Source: Viscum album | Lineage: Eukaryota; Streptophyta; Magnoliopsida; Santalales; Viscaceae | Reading direction: 5' to 3' | Assembly (NCBI GenBank): GCA_963277665.1 | Contig: OY728130.1 | Coordinates: forward strand, 1,362,872,393 to 1,362,936,392 | Length of the DNA stretch: 64,000 nt | Shown: positions 34,077 to 46,413 of the stretch, in pieces | Layout of the letters: every line of letters begins with the position of its first letter | Position numbering within the stretch: the stretch's first letter is position 1 | Notes under the pieces: model-generated | The model's database searches: none | Seen by the model: the letters and a program-made list of their open reading frames with translations, nothing else | What the model was told of the DNA's origin: nothing | Translations under genes and position numbers: made by a program

Positions 34077-35160
34077 ATACCATAAAAATGTAAATATACA
34101 TGAAGCTCACTAGTTTCAAAACCCGTTAAGGGAATACTGGGAAAAATTCGATTATATTCTCACTGCACATAAACACGGTGTGATCCAAGCCTTATTGAGA
34201 ATATATATATAATTAATGTGGAAGAAACTTTTCTTGTCAAAAAATAGTAAGAAGGAATCCTCATAATAATCCAAGTCCATTCCCACTAATTCTTCCTCTA
34301 TATAAACCTTAGAAATATGTTTGGAAAAAATAAATAAATGGATAAAAATATTGTGGTGCCCAGCCTATGTAATTATTAAAAAACATGTTATGCTTTCAAT
34401 GTCCATTAAATTAGAAATAAGTTTGAGAATTCCACCAGTGGGATGAATACCATACCCTAATTATCCTTGTAGAGTAGGTGACCTCAAGACAACTCAAGTA
34501 GGTACATCAATGAGGAATCTCATGTCTGTGGAAATTCATGAACATTTCTCAAGTGAAACCTATTGTAAGATCAGTACTCAAATCCATGAAATTGGATCTA
34601 TTTGGTATTACATAGAAAGCATGGGTATCATAGATGAATTGAGAAAAATATCCACTAAAACATAGATCTCTACCATGGATTTTTTCACAAGACAGTGACA
34701 TTACCCTTACTATATATGAGCTATATCTATGTAAGAATATTTTTCATAGATTTATTCATCAGTGAACTAAGGTTACCCATGCATGAGATTGATCTTTAAA
34801 GTGATATAATTTGGAAATATTTATGACTTGATTCCCATTATCATGGGATATGTAGCGATGTCCAGGCACCTTACTTCGAATCCAACCACAAAGTTCCATT
34901 TTGCCCAATTCCTATTCAATCCTAAAATTCATACACATTTAAATTTCAAGATATTCATTCTCCAAGCCTTGGGTACATCCAAGAAATCATAGTCAAATGT
35001 ATCTTTTTGAAAGTACAAGAAATTTTGACTTAAAAAACTCTAGAAAAATACTCTCATGGGGATTAGTATCAAATCTTTTCATATGTTCATATATGCAGAA
35101 AAGTGGTATAATTTTACCTTAGAATTGGATTTTTTTTCTTTCCAATGGAATCCCATTCTA
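34077..35160 (+). other. G interior, last part; no domain
   Basis: Mostly unique-looking. One distant module of the 158-bp unit lies near 34,828 (TGACTTGATTCCCATTATCATGGGATATGTAG). Confidence 0.4.
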
Positions 35161-35171
35161 ATGGGGGAATT
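35159..35171 (+). other. Possible polypurine tract of G
   Basis: AATGGGGGAATT stands immediately before the right LTR, following a small hairpin (CCCATTCTAATGGGG). It is short for a polypurine tract but is the only purine run adjoining either LTR, and it implies plus orientation. Confidence 0.4.
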
Positions 35172-36402
35172 TTTTGGACCCCAATAATTATATGATATCC
35201 AATTTTTCATCAAATCTCTTCGAAGTGTGAAAAGTATTTACCAAAATCTTTGATATGATTTGAATAAGGACCAAAAAATAGTATATTTCATGAATAAAAT
35301 ATTGATATTTGACCTATAAATATTTGAATCTTTTTAAAATACTAATTTTAATGAATATTATTTACTAAGTATTTACTAGAGCCCCCCCCCTCCAAAAAAA
35401 TGGACAACCGGCACTAAAAAAACCTTGGAAGCTTGACCTAGGATAATGAAGGAGTCACCTCAACCATGCATCAAGAGCCAGCCCAACCAACTAGCATTGA
35501 TGGAAGAGGGTATGCAAGAAATAACCCATGTTAGAGACGAATATATGCACCGTAGGGAGGTAAAAAAGTGGTATATTGTTCCAATATGGAGCAATTCCAT
35601 TGGAGTTTTGTTGTAGACCTCCGTACTCATTTCTGGAAATCTTGGGTTCATATTTAGCTTATAAAGAGGAGGGAATAATGACAAAGGTTTTGATGTGGGA
35701 TAGGATTCTCACGACACTGTTCACATGATTAAGAAAGGGGTGGAAATAACCTCAACCATCGAATCTTTGTGATAGTGTCCATCCGATTAAAATCCCATGT
35801 GGCATCCCATTGAAAATTTCTGATCCAACATGATGTTTATTATAAAAAAGATTATATCATGTAGAATCTTCAACCTCACACTTTTTTCTCATCTATTGCA
35901 TTCTTTCATCGCTGGTTCAACACAACGAGGCACCCTGGTGTCGTCCTTATGGTCTATGTACTTATTGTGAGCCATATGAATCCATATCAAGATCCTATGA
36001 TAATAACATGATGGGATGAGGGAGATTAGGTGAAACAAAGAGAACATCAACAAAGCCTCACATGAAGAACAGTGATGCAAGAACCAATGGAATATCGCAA
36101 GAACATTCACTGGTTCATGAGGCCATTTCTTGATGATATTTGATCTTGTGATCGAGAAAAAACAACCATTGAACTCATCGCTTGAATTTTATGATGGAAA
36201 GAAATTCATATCTTTTGTAGGATTTAGTGTCTAGGTTAATTATTGTTTATCAAAAAATAGTTTCATCACATAAAGGAATGTATATCTGGAGAAGCAATCT
36301 TGCAGTCGTGTGATGTCGATCATGTGAAGTCTCTACCACCTCAGCTGATACATGTGGCATGCCCATCATGAAAAGATCAATCAACATTGGCCTCCTTAGG
36401 CC

Positions 36403-36409
36403 TATATAA
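36403..36409 (+). promoter_or_regulatory. TATA box of G's right LTR
   Basis: TATATAA in GGCCTATATAAACCATG, at the same LTR offset as the box at 20,608. Confidence 0.5.
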
Positions 36410-36611
36410 ACCATGTTCCACTTCAAAAAACATATGATGAGTGGAGGGAGAGTATTGGATAAACAAAGTAGTTGGCCACTGCCTTTTAAGATATTCTCTG
36501 GGTAATTATAGGGCTCTAATAACAAGAACCCACAATGGTAGAGTCACTTCAATAAATCATCGCGTGATTATAAGATCACATGATCATAAGAAAAAATAAC
36601 ATTATACGACA

Positions 36612-36623
36612 CCCCCCCCCCCC
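36612..36623 (+). repeat. Poly-C tract (12 C) in G's right LTR
   Basis: Matches the tract at 20,822 in position and in the TGAGAA that follows. Confidence 0.9.
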
Positions 36624-38524
36624 TGAGAAATGGTTTCACCATTTTTCCACATACCCTGTAGTGTTCTAACTATTTCCCATGAAGATGACCCTAGTGTGCA
36701 CCTCCCACATGCGTTCCCAAGATCTACCACAATACCTCCCTTCGATTCATGTGATCGCATGAGTAATATAACCTTATGAGATGTGATTGGATAGGTCCTT
36801 GAACATAAAATACACTCCTAATATTGTTAGTGTGAATACACTAATAGACAGATGACTTATGATGTCCCAAACCCATAATCTCGTAATTTTTGAAAATTTC
36901 CTTAGAGGAAATGGCTTCAGTATAAAATACCACATGGGTTCCTAGTTATATGAATGAGGAACTTAGAGTGTAAACCATAGGTGTAAAATTTGGTCTATAT
37001 TCTTCAGTCGAGTCACTTTTCTATGTATGTGTCCCCAATGGTTATCCCCAATGCATGTCTGTAGATTCCATCACATGATCCCTTAAACATCATGTGGTCT
37101 CATTGTCATTATGTGACTACTTTCATATGGTGTATGGATAAAGGGTGTATAAACACACATTTTTTTAGGAGTAAAGGATCCACACCCTCGATCTCTCGAT
37201 TACCCCCTACTTAGCCTCATGGTGTAAGAATTAGAACATGCACCCCATATTTCCTGCACTCCTCCTCACCATGAAATATCAACCATCAACCATGAATGCT
37301 ACAGTTTTGATCTATATCTCCTACGCATATGCATATAACCCATAGCAAGACTCCATTTAATTCACATGAATTTCATTAATAAGGGACCTTCCTGTGACCC
37401 TATCATATGTTGAGACCTTGATAGGCATATGGCCTTGACATACAAGATAATCCATGGAAATACCCTCATCCATGTATCCCATGTTTCTATGTGTTGATAG
37501 AACCCCTTAAAAGAACCAATTAATATCATGTTAATCACATGAGTGGTGGGGCTTCAAGAAGTGCCATCATGTGGGAAACCCTCTATGTATATACATCCTT
37601 GTCCCACAAGAAAACTCAAGGTTAGTCTCTTAAATCACTATGAAAAACCTAGGAGGTATGGCCATAAAGAAAATACATATCCATACAGCATTATTCCTAA
37701 GATAGAATTTTTCCCATGTAGCCTTCAGGCATGATCTTTTTGGACATGCAGCTTCAGTATTTGGAAAAACCCATGATCATAAAATTGTTTGTGAGACCCC
37801 ACCATATGATTAATTTAATTTTATGTTATCACAATATTATATAGTGGTATCATGATTTCCTTATGTGACCTTGGACAAGTCATGCTATCACGCAACAAGC
37901 CTTGGAAAATTCAGGTTGATATTGTGATAGGTTAATGACATGTCATTATTGTCATATGACAGCCCGAGAATAGGTCAAGTTGATATCATGAAAGATTATA
38001 TACATTTTAGAATTGTCGTATGATTTCCCATTTACATTTATTCATTTTCATGTGACAGGATGATAAAAATTCAGTACAATCATGAGAAGCATCATAGACA
38101 TGTCAACATTTTCCCACAAAAGTCCCCTGAAATGTCTTCTTTGATTGTGCAATTCATCCTCAACTTTTTAGAAAGGTACCCTTGAATGTGTTTTCCATAT
38201 CAAACTAACACCCCAAATATGTCAGGTGGAAAATCAAGACACGTCTATTATGATAACTAAGACATGTTAAGAATATCCCCTAGTACATGTCCACTTCATC
38301 TGGAAGGCACAATTAGATTCATGTTATGTGCACCCTTTCCAAGAACCTTCGCATGTATCCCCCCACCCTTATAAGGGACATTTCCTTAATTGGATAAGCT
38401 TAATTACTCATGCAGACCTATTAGTTTCATTCTCTCATACTGAAATTTCGGAGTTTTGATCCCTATTTATATATCATAAGATAAATAATGAGTATGTTGA
38501 AGGGAAACCTTAGTGTGTAATCCT

Positions 38525-39490
38525 TGATAACTAAACTATTAGAATTCTGATTCCTTCAATAACCAAGATATATAGGATGCCTTCCTAAGGCTTGAGCTCA
38601 AATGGGAACTCTCCCTATTATAAGTCCCCTCATGTATCAGACATTTTAACCATTAAAACACAATCATTCCCATGGTCTGATCATTCTACCTCATCCATCA
38701 GGGATTTAGAAGCCAACTAAAATATGAGAACTTTGATTCTTTCAATTAACCAAGATATGTAGGATTCCACTCTAAGTCCTGAGCTCTAACGGTCACCCAA
38801 TTTGGTGTAAGTCCCTCCATCTCTCACAATTCTGCTATCTTTACTCATCCATATGTCGATGATAAGTGGTCTCATACATGGATATCATTTTAATTATAAT
38901 CTCCAATCATGCCCTTAAAGTACCTCAAAGCCATCATCATGTTAGAAATGAACTGAACTATGGTAAATTTGATTCATGCAATAAATAGGATAAATTGGAA
39001 GCCTTCCTATGTCATGAGATCCATACTATATCCTCAATTATATTGGTAATACAACCTATTAGAGAGAAAATTTAATGTGTAATCCACATAAGGATATGAT
39101 CTCATACAATCTATATGATATTACACTATCTCTTCTTTCACATGTTGTGCATGGATTATGTGGTCTTAGAGACCAGCGATGATTTTATGAATATCATGAA
39201 GTGAATTCCCCCAATATGTTATCTCCATTGGGATGTATGTTTGATTATATATCATCTTCACTCAAAGGGACATACACCCGATAAAGCAATTCAGGGACTC
39301 CTTATATGCATAAGTCACACCCATTGAATCTATTGTTGTATCTCTCATGACACAGATGCCTATATAAGAACTATGTTGACTCTGATTGCTGTCTAAAACC
39401 AAATATGTAGGATTTATCATCGAGTCCTGATTCATATATTTACATCCTTAACATATGATATTAAACTATATGGTTCGGTCCAATCACACA
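38525..39490 (+). repeat. Diverged subrepeats in G's right LTR
   Basis: AACTAAA..., with CAANTAACCAAGATATRTAGGA and CTAAGNCNTGAGCTC, at 38,527 and 38,717; a weaker copy at 38,954; and the ATCCTTAACATATGATATTAAAC module at 39,445. Confidence 0.6.
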
Positions 39491-40100
39491 ACCTTAAACC
39501 ATGATAGACGAACCATGTGATTTTTAATTCCAGTGACAAATAGGATATATAGGACGCCTCACAGTGGTTCAATCAAATATCCATGACAAAAAATGATTCC
39601 TTGGATGGAAATAAACTCCAGAGATCTTAGATATAGTTATAAACTATTGCATCAGGAATAAATAAGAGATTGATAGAGATACCATGACATACACAAAATT
39701 ATTTCTATAAATACATGATTTTAACTAAGCTATTGACATAGGGGTTACCAGTCTCATATTGAGCCATAAGAAGGATTTCATGAACATATCTTAAATATAT
39801 AAGAGATTACTGAAGTAATTAACAATTTTCCCTAAAAGGGTGTAATGAGCCATACCATCCATCCTCTCGACCAATGTGAGTTTCTAAGTGACATTGGGTT
39901 TGAAACCCCAACTTATCACCTACCTTAAGAAAGTAGGTCTGTACCCAATTATGGATGTGGGAAACATTGGGAGTTTATATTAAGATAAAACAAATGGGAA
40001 ACCAATTGTGAGTGATTGATCTAGGCATTAAACCCCTACAATCAAACCATCAAGTCAAATTCATCCATGTCTTTCCCAAAAGAATAGGTGAAATATAACA

Positions 40101-41699
40101 TTATTATAGTGTCCAAATTAACAAAAAATAAATATTATTATTAAAATAATATTTTTTAGGAATAAATTAAATAACAAAAAATTGAATCCATGCATCTCAC
40201 ATTCTAAAAAACATATCAAACAATTTTATACAAATCAATTTTCCAAATGGAAAACCCTTCTAAAAATTCCTCAAAGCCTACTATTCAAATCACAACCCTT
40301 TTTTAAAAACCCTACCTAGATTATCTAATGAAAAAAACATCCATTTAAAATCCAAATAATTCATTTATAAAAATATTAGATTAAATATAAATCACATACC
40401 CCATTAAAAAAATTTCCTCCATTGGAAAAATCCATCTGAAAAGAAATATCGAACAATTTTTTTCTTCCCTAAAATCTCAAAAAAAATAATTTTATAATAA
40501 TTTCCATACATTCATTTCATAAATAATCCAAATCCCACAATAAAAAGAAAATTTTTCTTAGAAAACACACCACTACCATTTTAAAACATTACATAAAATC
40601 CTAAAAACCCCCTTATATTTCCAAAAAATATATTACTCACATAAATTCAATATTTTATAGATAAACGCACATGACTAACACATGAATAAAGTAAAATTAG
40701 ATCACTAATATCAATATCTATAATATAACCCCCTCAATTTTACTCACATAAATAGTTTAAAACATTTTATTCAATCCAGATAAAAAAGGAACAAAGAAAA
40801 ATAGTTTGGGGGTGAAAGAAATTTGTGCTTGGTTTGACCACATGGGGTAGAAAATAGTGTGCCCACAATTCAATAACTACTAAAATGGTTCCAAAACCAA
40901 TTTCATGAGACCAGTACGGTTTTCCAGACCATAGAGTATTAATTTTTCAACCTTGGTTCATCGAACATTTCCATTCTCAAACTTTAAATTGACCTTGAAA
41001 TCATAGACACTCTAAACAGGGAACCAAACATCATCAAAATAACCAAAACGTAACTCAAAATAAAAACTCAAACCCCAAAATACCATGGAAACTCATGTTT
41101 TATCCCAAATAAGGGTGATCAATCACCCACCCAAGATCTACCACTTGAGTTAAAATATTGATATTAGTATCCTAACTATCAAAATACACCCCAAATAACA
41201 TAACTAGTTATTTATGAACCTAGGTTCTCACTAAATAACCTAGTCTCATAAGATATTTTCAATGGATTGGCATGGTCTTCAACCTGAACCAACATTCGAC
41301 CCAATCTTCCACTGAACTGAGGTGCGTTCTTCATCACCACATGCAAGTGAAAAGTTCCAAGGCATCATATTATAATTAGTTTGAATGTTTTTTCCTAAAA
41401 AAATTAAATTAAACTAGTTGTGGAATTCCATCAAAATTATAGAATGGTGCATCAGTATGTTGGATTCCTATATAAAATCAGATAAGTAAAATATATTAAA
41501 TGCATAAAAATGTATTTTCAAATTTGATATAAAATGAAATAATATAAAAGAAATCCCACAACTCACATCCAACTCCCTTGAATACAACATCTCCTTTTAT
41601 TCTTAATCCATCAATACACATATATAATGCACCACCAATTAAGTAAAAAAAACATGAATGATGAATATGTAAAAAACTACTAAGGCATAGAATATAATG
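40101..41699 (-). other. Element C interior, 5' part; nothing recognised
   Basis: By position this lies between the insertion point of G and C's 5' LTR and should contain C's PBS and gag start. I could not find either. It is AT-rich with no open frame over 60 codons. Confidence 0.3.
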
Positions 41700-43877
41700 A
41701 CTACATACCTAATCCGTAAATCCCATCTGACCTAAGTTTACTCTCTATCTACCATCATAGGATCCTACTTCTAAAGTGATCTGGGTGTAGAGACCAAGAA
41801 GCACCACTTCTTATAATCAATGCCTGAACCTGAAAATGACACTCAGAATATTGAAACGGATTAGTGAAAGTAAGATGTGAACTAAATTTCCTAGTAGGTT
41901 TTCACTGAGGGGTTTGTAAAATTCTTTCAAAAAATCATTTGATATAGTTTGAAATATAATATAAAAATAGGGTTTTCATATGAATATACATACACAAAAT
42001 CCATCAACACATGTATTAGTATTAAAAACTACATTTTTATTCTATTTTAAATAAAAAAATACTAAAGAAAAAATTTCCCATGCCTATTCTAACTTTTACA
42101 AAACACCTATTTTAAATATGTTTTCAATGGTCCTTTAGAAAACCAACTCACACGACCTAAGTAAAAGAGAAAACAAAAGGCACTATATAATCTATGAAAT
42201 AGATACAAGATATAAATGTATTCAACTGATGTGTGTCACATATCTCAAGATAAATTGTGTGTATCAAAATAATCTAATGAAATTACCTAAATGAAACAAA
42301 CAAGAAAAGAACATCTATCGAGGGTTATATCGTAATTCATAATTTGAGACTGTCCTATGATTTCCAAAAATAAACCAATATTTCTTCCCATATTATGTCC
42401 TAACAGAAGACACTTGAGTAATACTATACCCAATGTTATTGGGGTAACAGCCACATCTAGTCCTATTTCACAGTACAGTGGGAAACTTATAGCATGCAAC
42501 TATCTAGTATAACAAAAATCTAGACTTCTCACTGACCTACCTTGGTCCCTATGACTAAAAAAAGAGTGGAGGAGCAAAAAAATAATCAACAATGTCACTA
42601 TTCAACAAATGTAATAATACCACCCTCACCCCAGCTCCCTTGTAAGAAAAATTACTTTAGATCCATCACTTTTTCAACATATAAAACAATCAACAACCAT
42701 TAAAGGGTATAAATAATAAAGAATTAAAGAGTGTTCCAAACTCTCTATACTTTAAATAACTATTTAACATTTTTTAGATGGGCCTTTCCAAACTATACTC
42801 GTGGTGTCTAGTATCTCTATAATAATTAAGAACCTATTTAGAAAAAATTCCGAAAATATTTCATATGAAATCACTCATGAAATAATTTAAAAAAACCCAC
42901 TTTCTCTAAAAATCCATTAAAACATGTAATGAAATTTCTAATTCATCCCATTAAAAATAAAGGTTCCAAACATTTATAAACCTCACATTCCATTTAAAAA
43001 ATCTTGAATCATTTTATCAATACTTTTCATTTTATGTATCACTTGATATACCATGTATACCCTTTGGACAATTGTGGATTTACATCAAAACCATTTGGAA
43101 ATCCATTAGAACTATCATTTATATTTATAATTAATTTAAAAAGTATTTTGATTACTCAAGAATGAAATAGAATTCCAAATAAAAATAATTTCACAATACA
43201 CCTAACTAAAAGGAATAAGAAACCCTCACATAATACTAGAATGTGCCTCCTTCAATAGAAGACACCCAAAAAAGGTAGTGGAGGGCCAATAAAATACCTA
43301 GACGCCCATATATTGAATTAAAACAGTCCCAAACCCAAATTTTTTATGAGAATCCCCATTGTGTTTTTCATGAAAGGTGTGTAGTGAGAGGGAGGAAACA
43401 AAGAAAGAATAAAAGAGAAGATGAAGGAGGAGGAGAGGGAGTCCTAACCTAAATGTATTAGGATTGAAGTCGCAAGAAGGATCACTAAAAATTTAAGGGA
43501 TTGGTAAGTGGGAGGTGCATGTGGGGGGTCCCTCAGGAGTGGTAGTCACATGAGGGAGTTTGAGGAGGAGAGGGAGTTTTGTAACCCCCTAAAACAAATA
43601 AGGGTATCTTAGGAAACTTACAAATTTTAAATCAGGGTAACCCATTAAGGTAGAACAGGTCGTTTGGTAAACTGTTCACCAACCGTGTGAAACCACTATA
43701 TTAAAAAATGCATCACTATCACATGCTCACCACATGGTTTTTTAAACTACATGAGATGACACTATAAGACCTATAAAACTCCATTAATTTAAAAATTCAA
43801 GCCCAATATCTCTAAATATTTAAATTACCAAAAATAAAAATAAAAAAAATAAAACGATTATGACATGAAGTGTTACA
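41700..43877 (-). mobile_element. Element C 5' LTR (right copy)
   Basis: On the minus strand it starts TGTAACACTTCATGTC at 43,877, a classic plant Ty3 LTR start, and 42,500-43,877 aligns with the left copy. Further in, 41,760-41,910 reads like the U5 part of chromovirus LTRs (minus: ACTAATCCG...CATTTTCAGGTTCAGGCAT), so the LTR extends beyond the part kept on the left. The inner end is approximate because no PBS could be identified. Confidence 0.65.
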
Positions 43878-44870
43878 AAAATTATACTTAATATAAGTAT
43901 GTATAAGAAAATAAAATAATTTTTTAGAAAAATTTATTTTCTATTATAAAAAATAATTTATACTTATTTAGTTCAAAGATTATAAATAGTATTTATTACC
44001 ATGAAATTTATTGTTTCATAATTAAAAAAGGAGGGTTATTTTATTTTAATACCAATCCAAAATTTAATGACATATTATGAATAATTAAGAAAATAAAATA
44101 AAAAATAGCTTTTTATTGGAATAAAATTTAACTTAGGTTGTAAAATGTCAAGAATAGGTTTTTAATTTCATTATATTATCCCCAGATGAATTATTTTATT
44201 CAATTAATAAATCATTGTTTTAAAAGGAATGTTTTATAACTTTTTAATTCATTCTTATATCATGTTTATTTCAGATAATTTATAGTATTATAAAAACTAT
44301 ATTTTTAAAATTCACACCAAAATTAACTTTTTTTGAAAAACACTAAAAATTCACCTTCGAATAATTTTGAAATGGTAATGCCAAAAATAAATTCAATTTT
44401 ATAAAATAAAAAATAAAAAATGTAGATATATCTCTTTTAGCTAAAATCATATAATACAGGGAAAACAAATTTTTAAAATTATTTCTTTTTCAAATAAAAA
44501 ATTATATTCTTCTCTCATACCTTGATAGAATTATTTCTAAGATAATAATAATAATATATAAAAAAATTTGTTTATATAAATAGCATGAAAATTAATTTAT
44601 AATATATATAATAATTAAATAATTCTTTAAATATGTCAAAATAATAAATTATGTTAATGAAATTTATTTAACCTTAGTATTAAACATCCCTTATAAGATG
44701 AAGTAAATAATATAATATTAAAGGTGTAATGAGTATATAATTGAATATATGACATCCATTATGGTATGATTTAAAAATATATACATGTTTAATATAAATA
44801 TACAAATTCATAACTGTGAATATTAATAAATAATAAAAATGGTCTATTATTAAAAAGACATGGGTTGTCA
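43878..44870 (-). mobile_element. Element D 3' LTR, partial copy
   Basis: The segment aligns with about 48,000-48,980 at a constant offset near 4.1 kb. Shared stretches include ATCCTTATAAGAT / CATCCCTTATAAGATG, TATAATGATTATATAATTGA-like and AGTTTTTTATTCCAATAAAAT-like runs. On the minus strand it begins TGACAACCCATGTC at 44,870. It stops abruptly at 43,878, where C's LTR begins, so C inserted into it. The remaining ~1.6 kb should lie to the left of C but was not recognised. Confidence 0.6.
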
Positions 44871-44881
44871 CTTTCTCTACC
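44871..44881 (-). other. Polypurine tract of element D
   Basis: GGTAGAGAAAG on the minus strand directly precedes the LTR start TGACAACCC. Confidence 0.5.
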
Positions 44882-46399
44882 ACTTAAAGAAAACACATCC
44901 TAAAATTTTTAAATTTTTTTCCAAAAAAATAAATGTATCTTAACAAAATCATAATATAATATATATATTTTATTAAAAAAATTAAATATATTGTTTAAGG
45001 ATAGGAAACAAGTCATTTCTAAAATAAATATTTCTTAAACATTTTATTTTTTATTAAGCCACATACCAATGAATGAGTTTCTGAAGGTGTATCTTGATAT
45101 TCTGATGATGTTTTACATATAAGCCTCAACAGGATTATATTTATTTTTATTATTTTTGAGGATACCAAAAAGATATAGAGTATGAAGAAATATTCTTATT
45201 TATTTTTTATACATTACATAAGAGTAATTGTATCCCTTTTTTTGGATTTATATCAGATTCCACCACCGGTTCACTTAATTTTACAAATTTTGAATGAAAA
45301 GTGTGGGTTCTCATGTCTTATGAAGAAAAATAAACTATTAATATATCATTAGATACACTAAAGAATAATTTTATTCATTGTATGATGGTATCTATGGAAT
45401 GTTACTCTGCGTGATTTAATTCATTTACTAAAAACCAAAAATGGTTAGTATATGTAAAGTAAATACCAAAATAAATTTTAAAATACTTTAACCTTAAAAA
45501 CCATTATCATTAAAAATACCACTAATTAAACCAAAATTATTTTATTTTAGATATACTAGTTAATAATTTCATAATCCTCAGAAATAATTAAACCCAAATA
45601 TCAGGAAAAATTATTCTTCATGTTCTCTCCAAAACTAAACTTAAACTTTATCCCAAAAATAGTTTAACTTCAATAATATTCAATATCACTTTCTATTTTC
45701 TAATAAAATAGTTTATTCCTTTAAAAATAACTTTCATCATCATGACATGAAACCATAAGAGAAATAATTCAATCTTTAAACCTAAATTTATAACATCACA
45801 TACTTCCCAAAAAAAATTTATATATGCCCAGATTTTTTAATTTTCTAAAAAATTGAAAATACTTCCTACAAAATAAATCTGATCTACTTGACACCAAATA
45901 AATTATCAATAAAAAAGTATATCTATAAATATAAACTTATATTTGAATAATCAAATAACTATTGTCTCGAATAACCATAATTACCTTAACATTAAATAAC
46001 ATACAAACCCTGAGGGTTATCTATACCTTTCAACTTATGTCCCAAAAAGTTATATCATTAATCCCAAATAACCCAATTATCCTTCGCAATAAATCTCATA
46101 TTAAACTTAATGGTTATATATACCTCAATAATTCTCTCACAAATCGATAAATTTCTCCCAGAATATAAATAATCACCATAAAATCTAGTCACATAAGACC
46201 TTAAAAGGGTGTCCATGCCTTTGACTTTATAACTAACCTTTGAAATATTAAAATTTTATGGTATCTAAAATTCATAGACTACCATTAATTAATAACATCT
46301 TTACCTCTATGTGTACCTAAACATTACTCTCATATCAACTATAATGCCTCGAACCTACACTCATGAATCCGAAGCTAAAAACATATTCTTTCAAAAAAG
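44882..46399 (-). other. Element D interior, only 1.5 kb
   Basis: The whole interior between PPT and PBS is about 1.5 kb, far too short for gag-pol. It is AT-rich, without a recognisable domain. Either a large deletion occurred or D was a non-autonomous element. Confidence 0.45.
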
Positions 46400-46411
46400 G
46401 ATTTGATACCA
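46400..46411 (-). other. Primer-binding site of element D
   Basis: The minus strand reads TGGTATCAAATC, 10 of 12 positions identical to the initiator-Met site TGGTATCAGAGC, two bases inside the LTR end. It defines D as minus strand. Confidence 0.7.
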
Positions 46412-46413
46412 AA

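Larger units (their letters stand above)
35172..40100 (+). mobile_element. Giant element G, right (3') LTR, ~4.9 kb
   Basis: The partner of 19,377-24,309, of almost the same length (4,929 against 4,933 bp). Its start has decayed from TGTTGACACCC to TTTTGGACCCC, and its end reads GGTGAAATATAACA. It carries an extra C9 run at 35,382-35,390 near the start, the TATA box at 36,403, the poly-C tract at 36,612 and the 3' subrepeats (38,527-39,480). Open frames inside it (for example 36,250-36,525) are not shared with the left copy and are therefore not coding. Confidence 0.75.

Noticed and set aside
35382..35390. C9 run in the right LTR as a second conserved poly-C tract
   Set aside because: The left LTR has only CCCC at the aligned place, so it is a local expansion.
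36250..36525. 91-codon minus-strand frame in G's right LTR
   Set aside because: The aligned part of the left LTR does not keep the frame.
40101..41330. Similarity of CCATGGAAACTC with 10,655 as a shared LTR
   Set aside because: The match covers about 25 bases and then breaks down, so it does not define an LTR pair.
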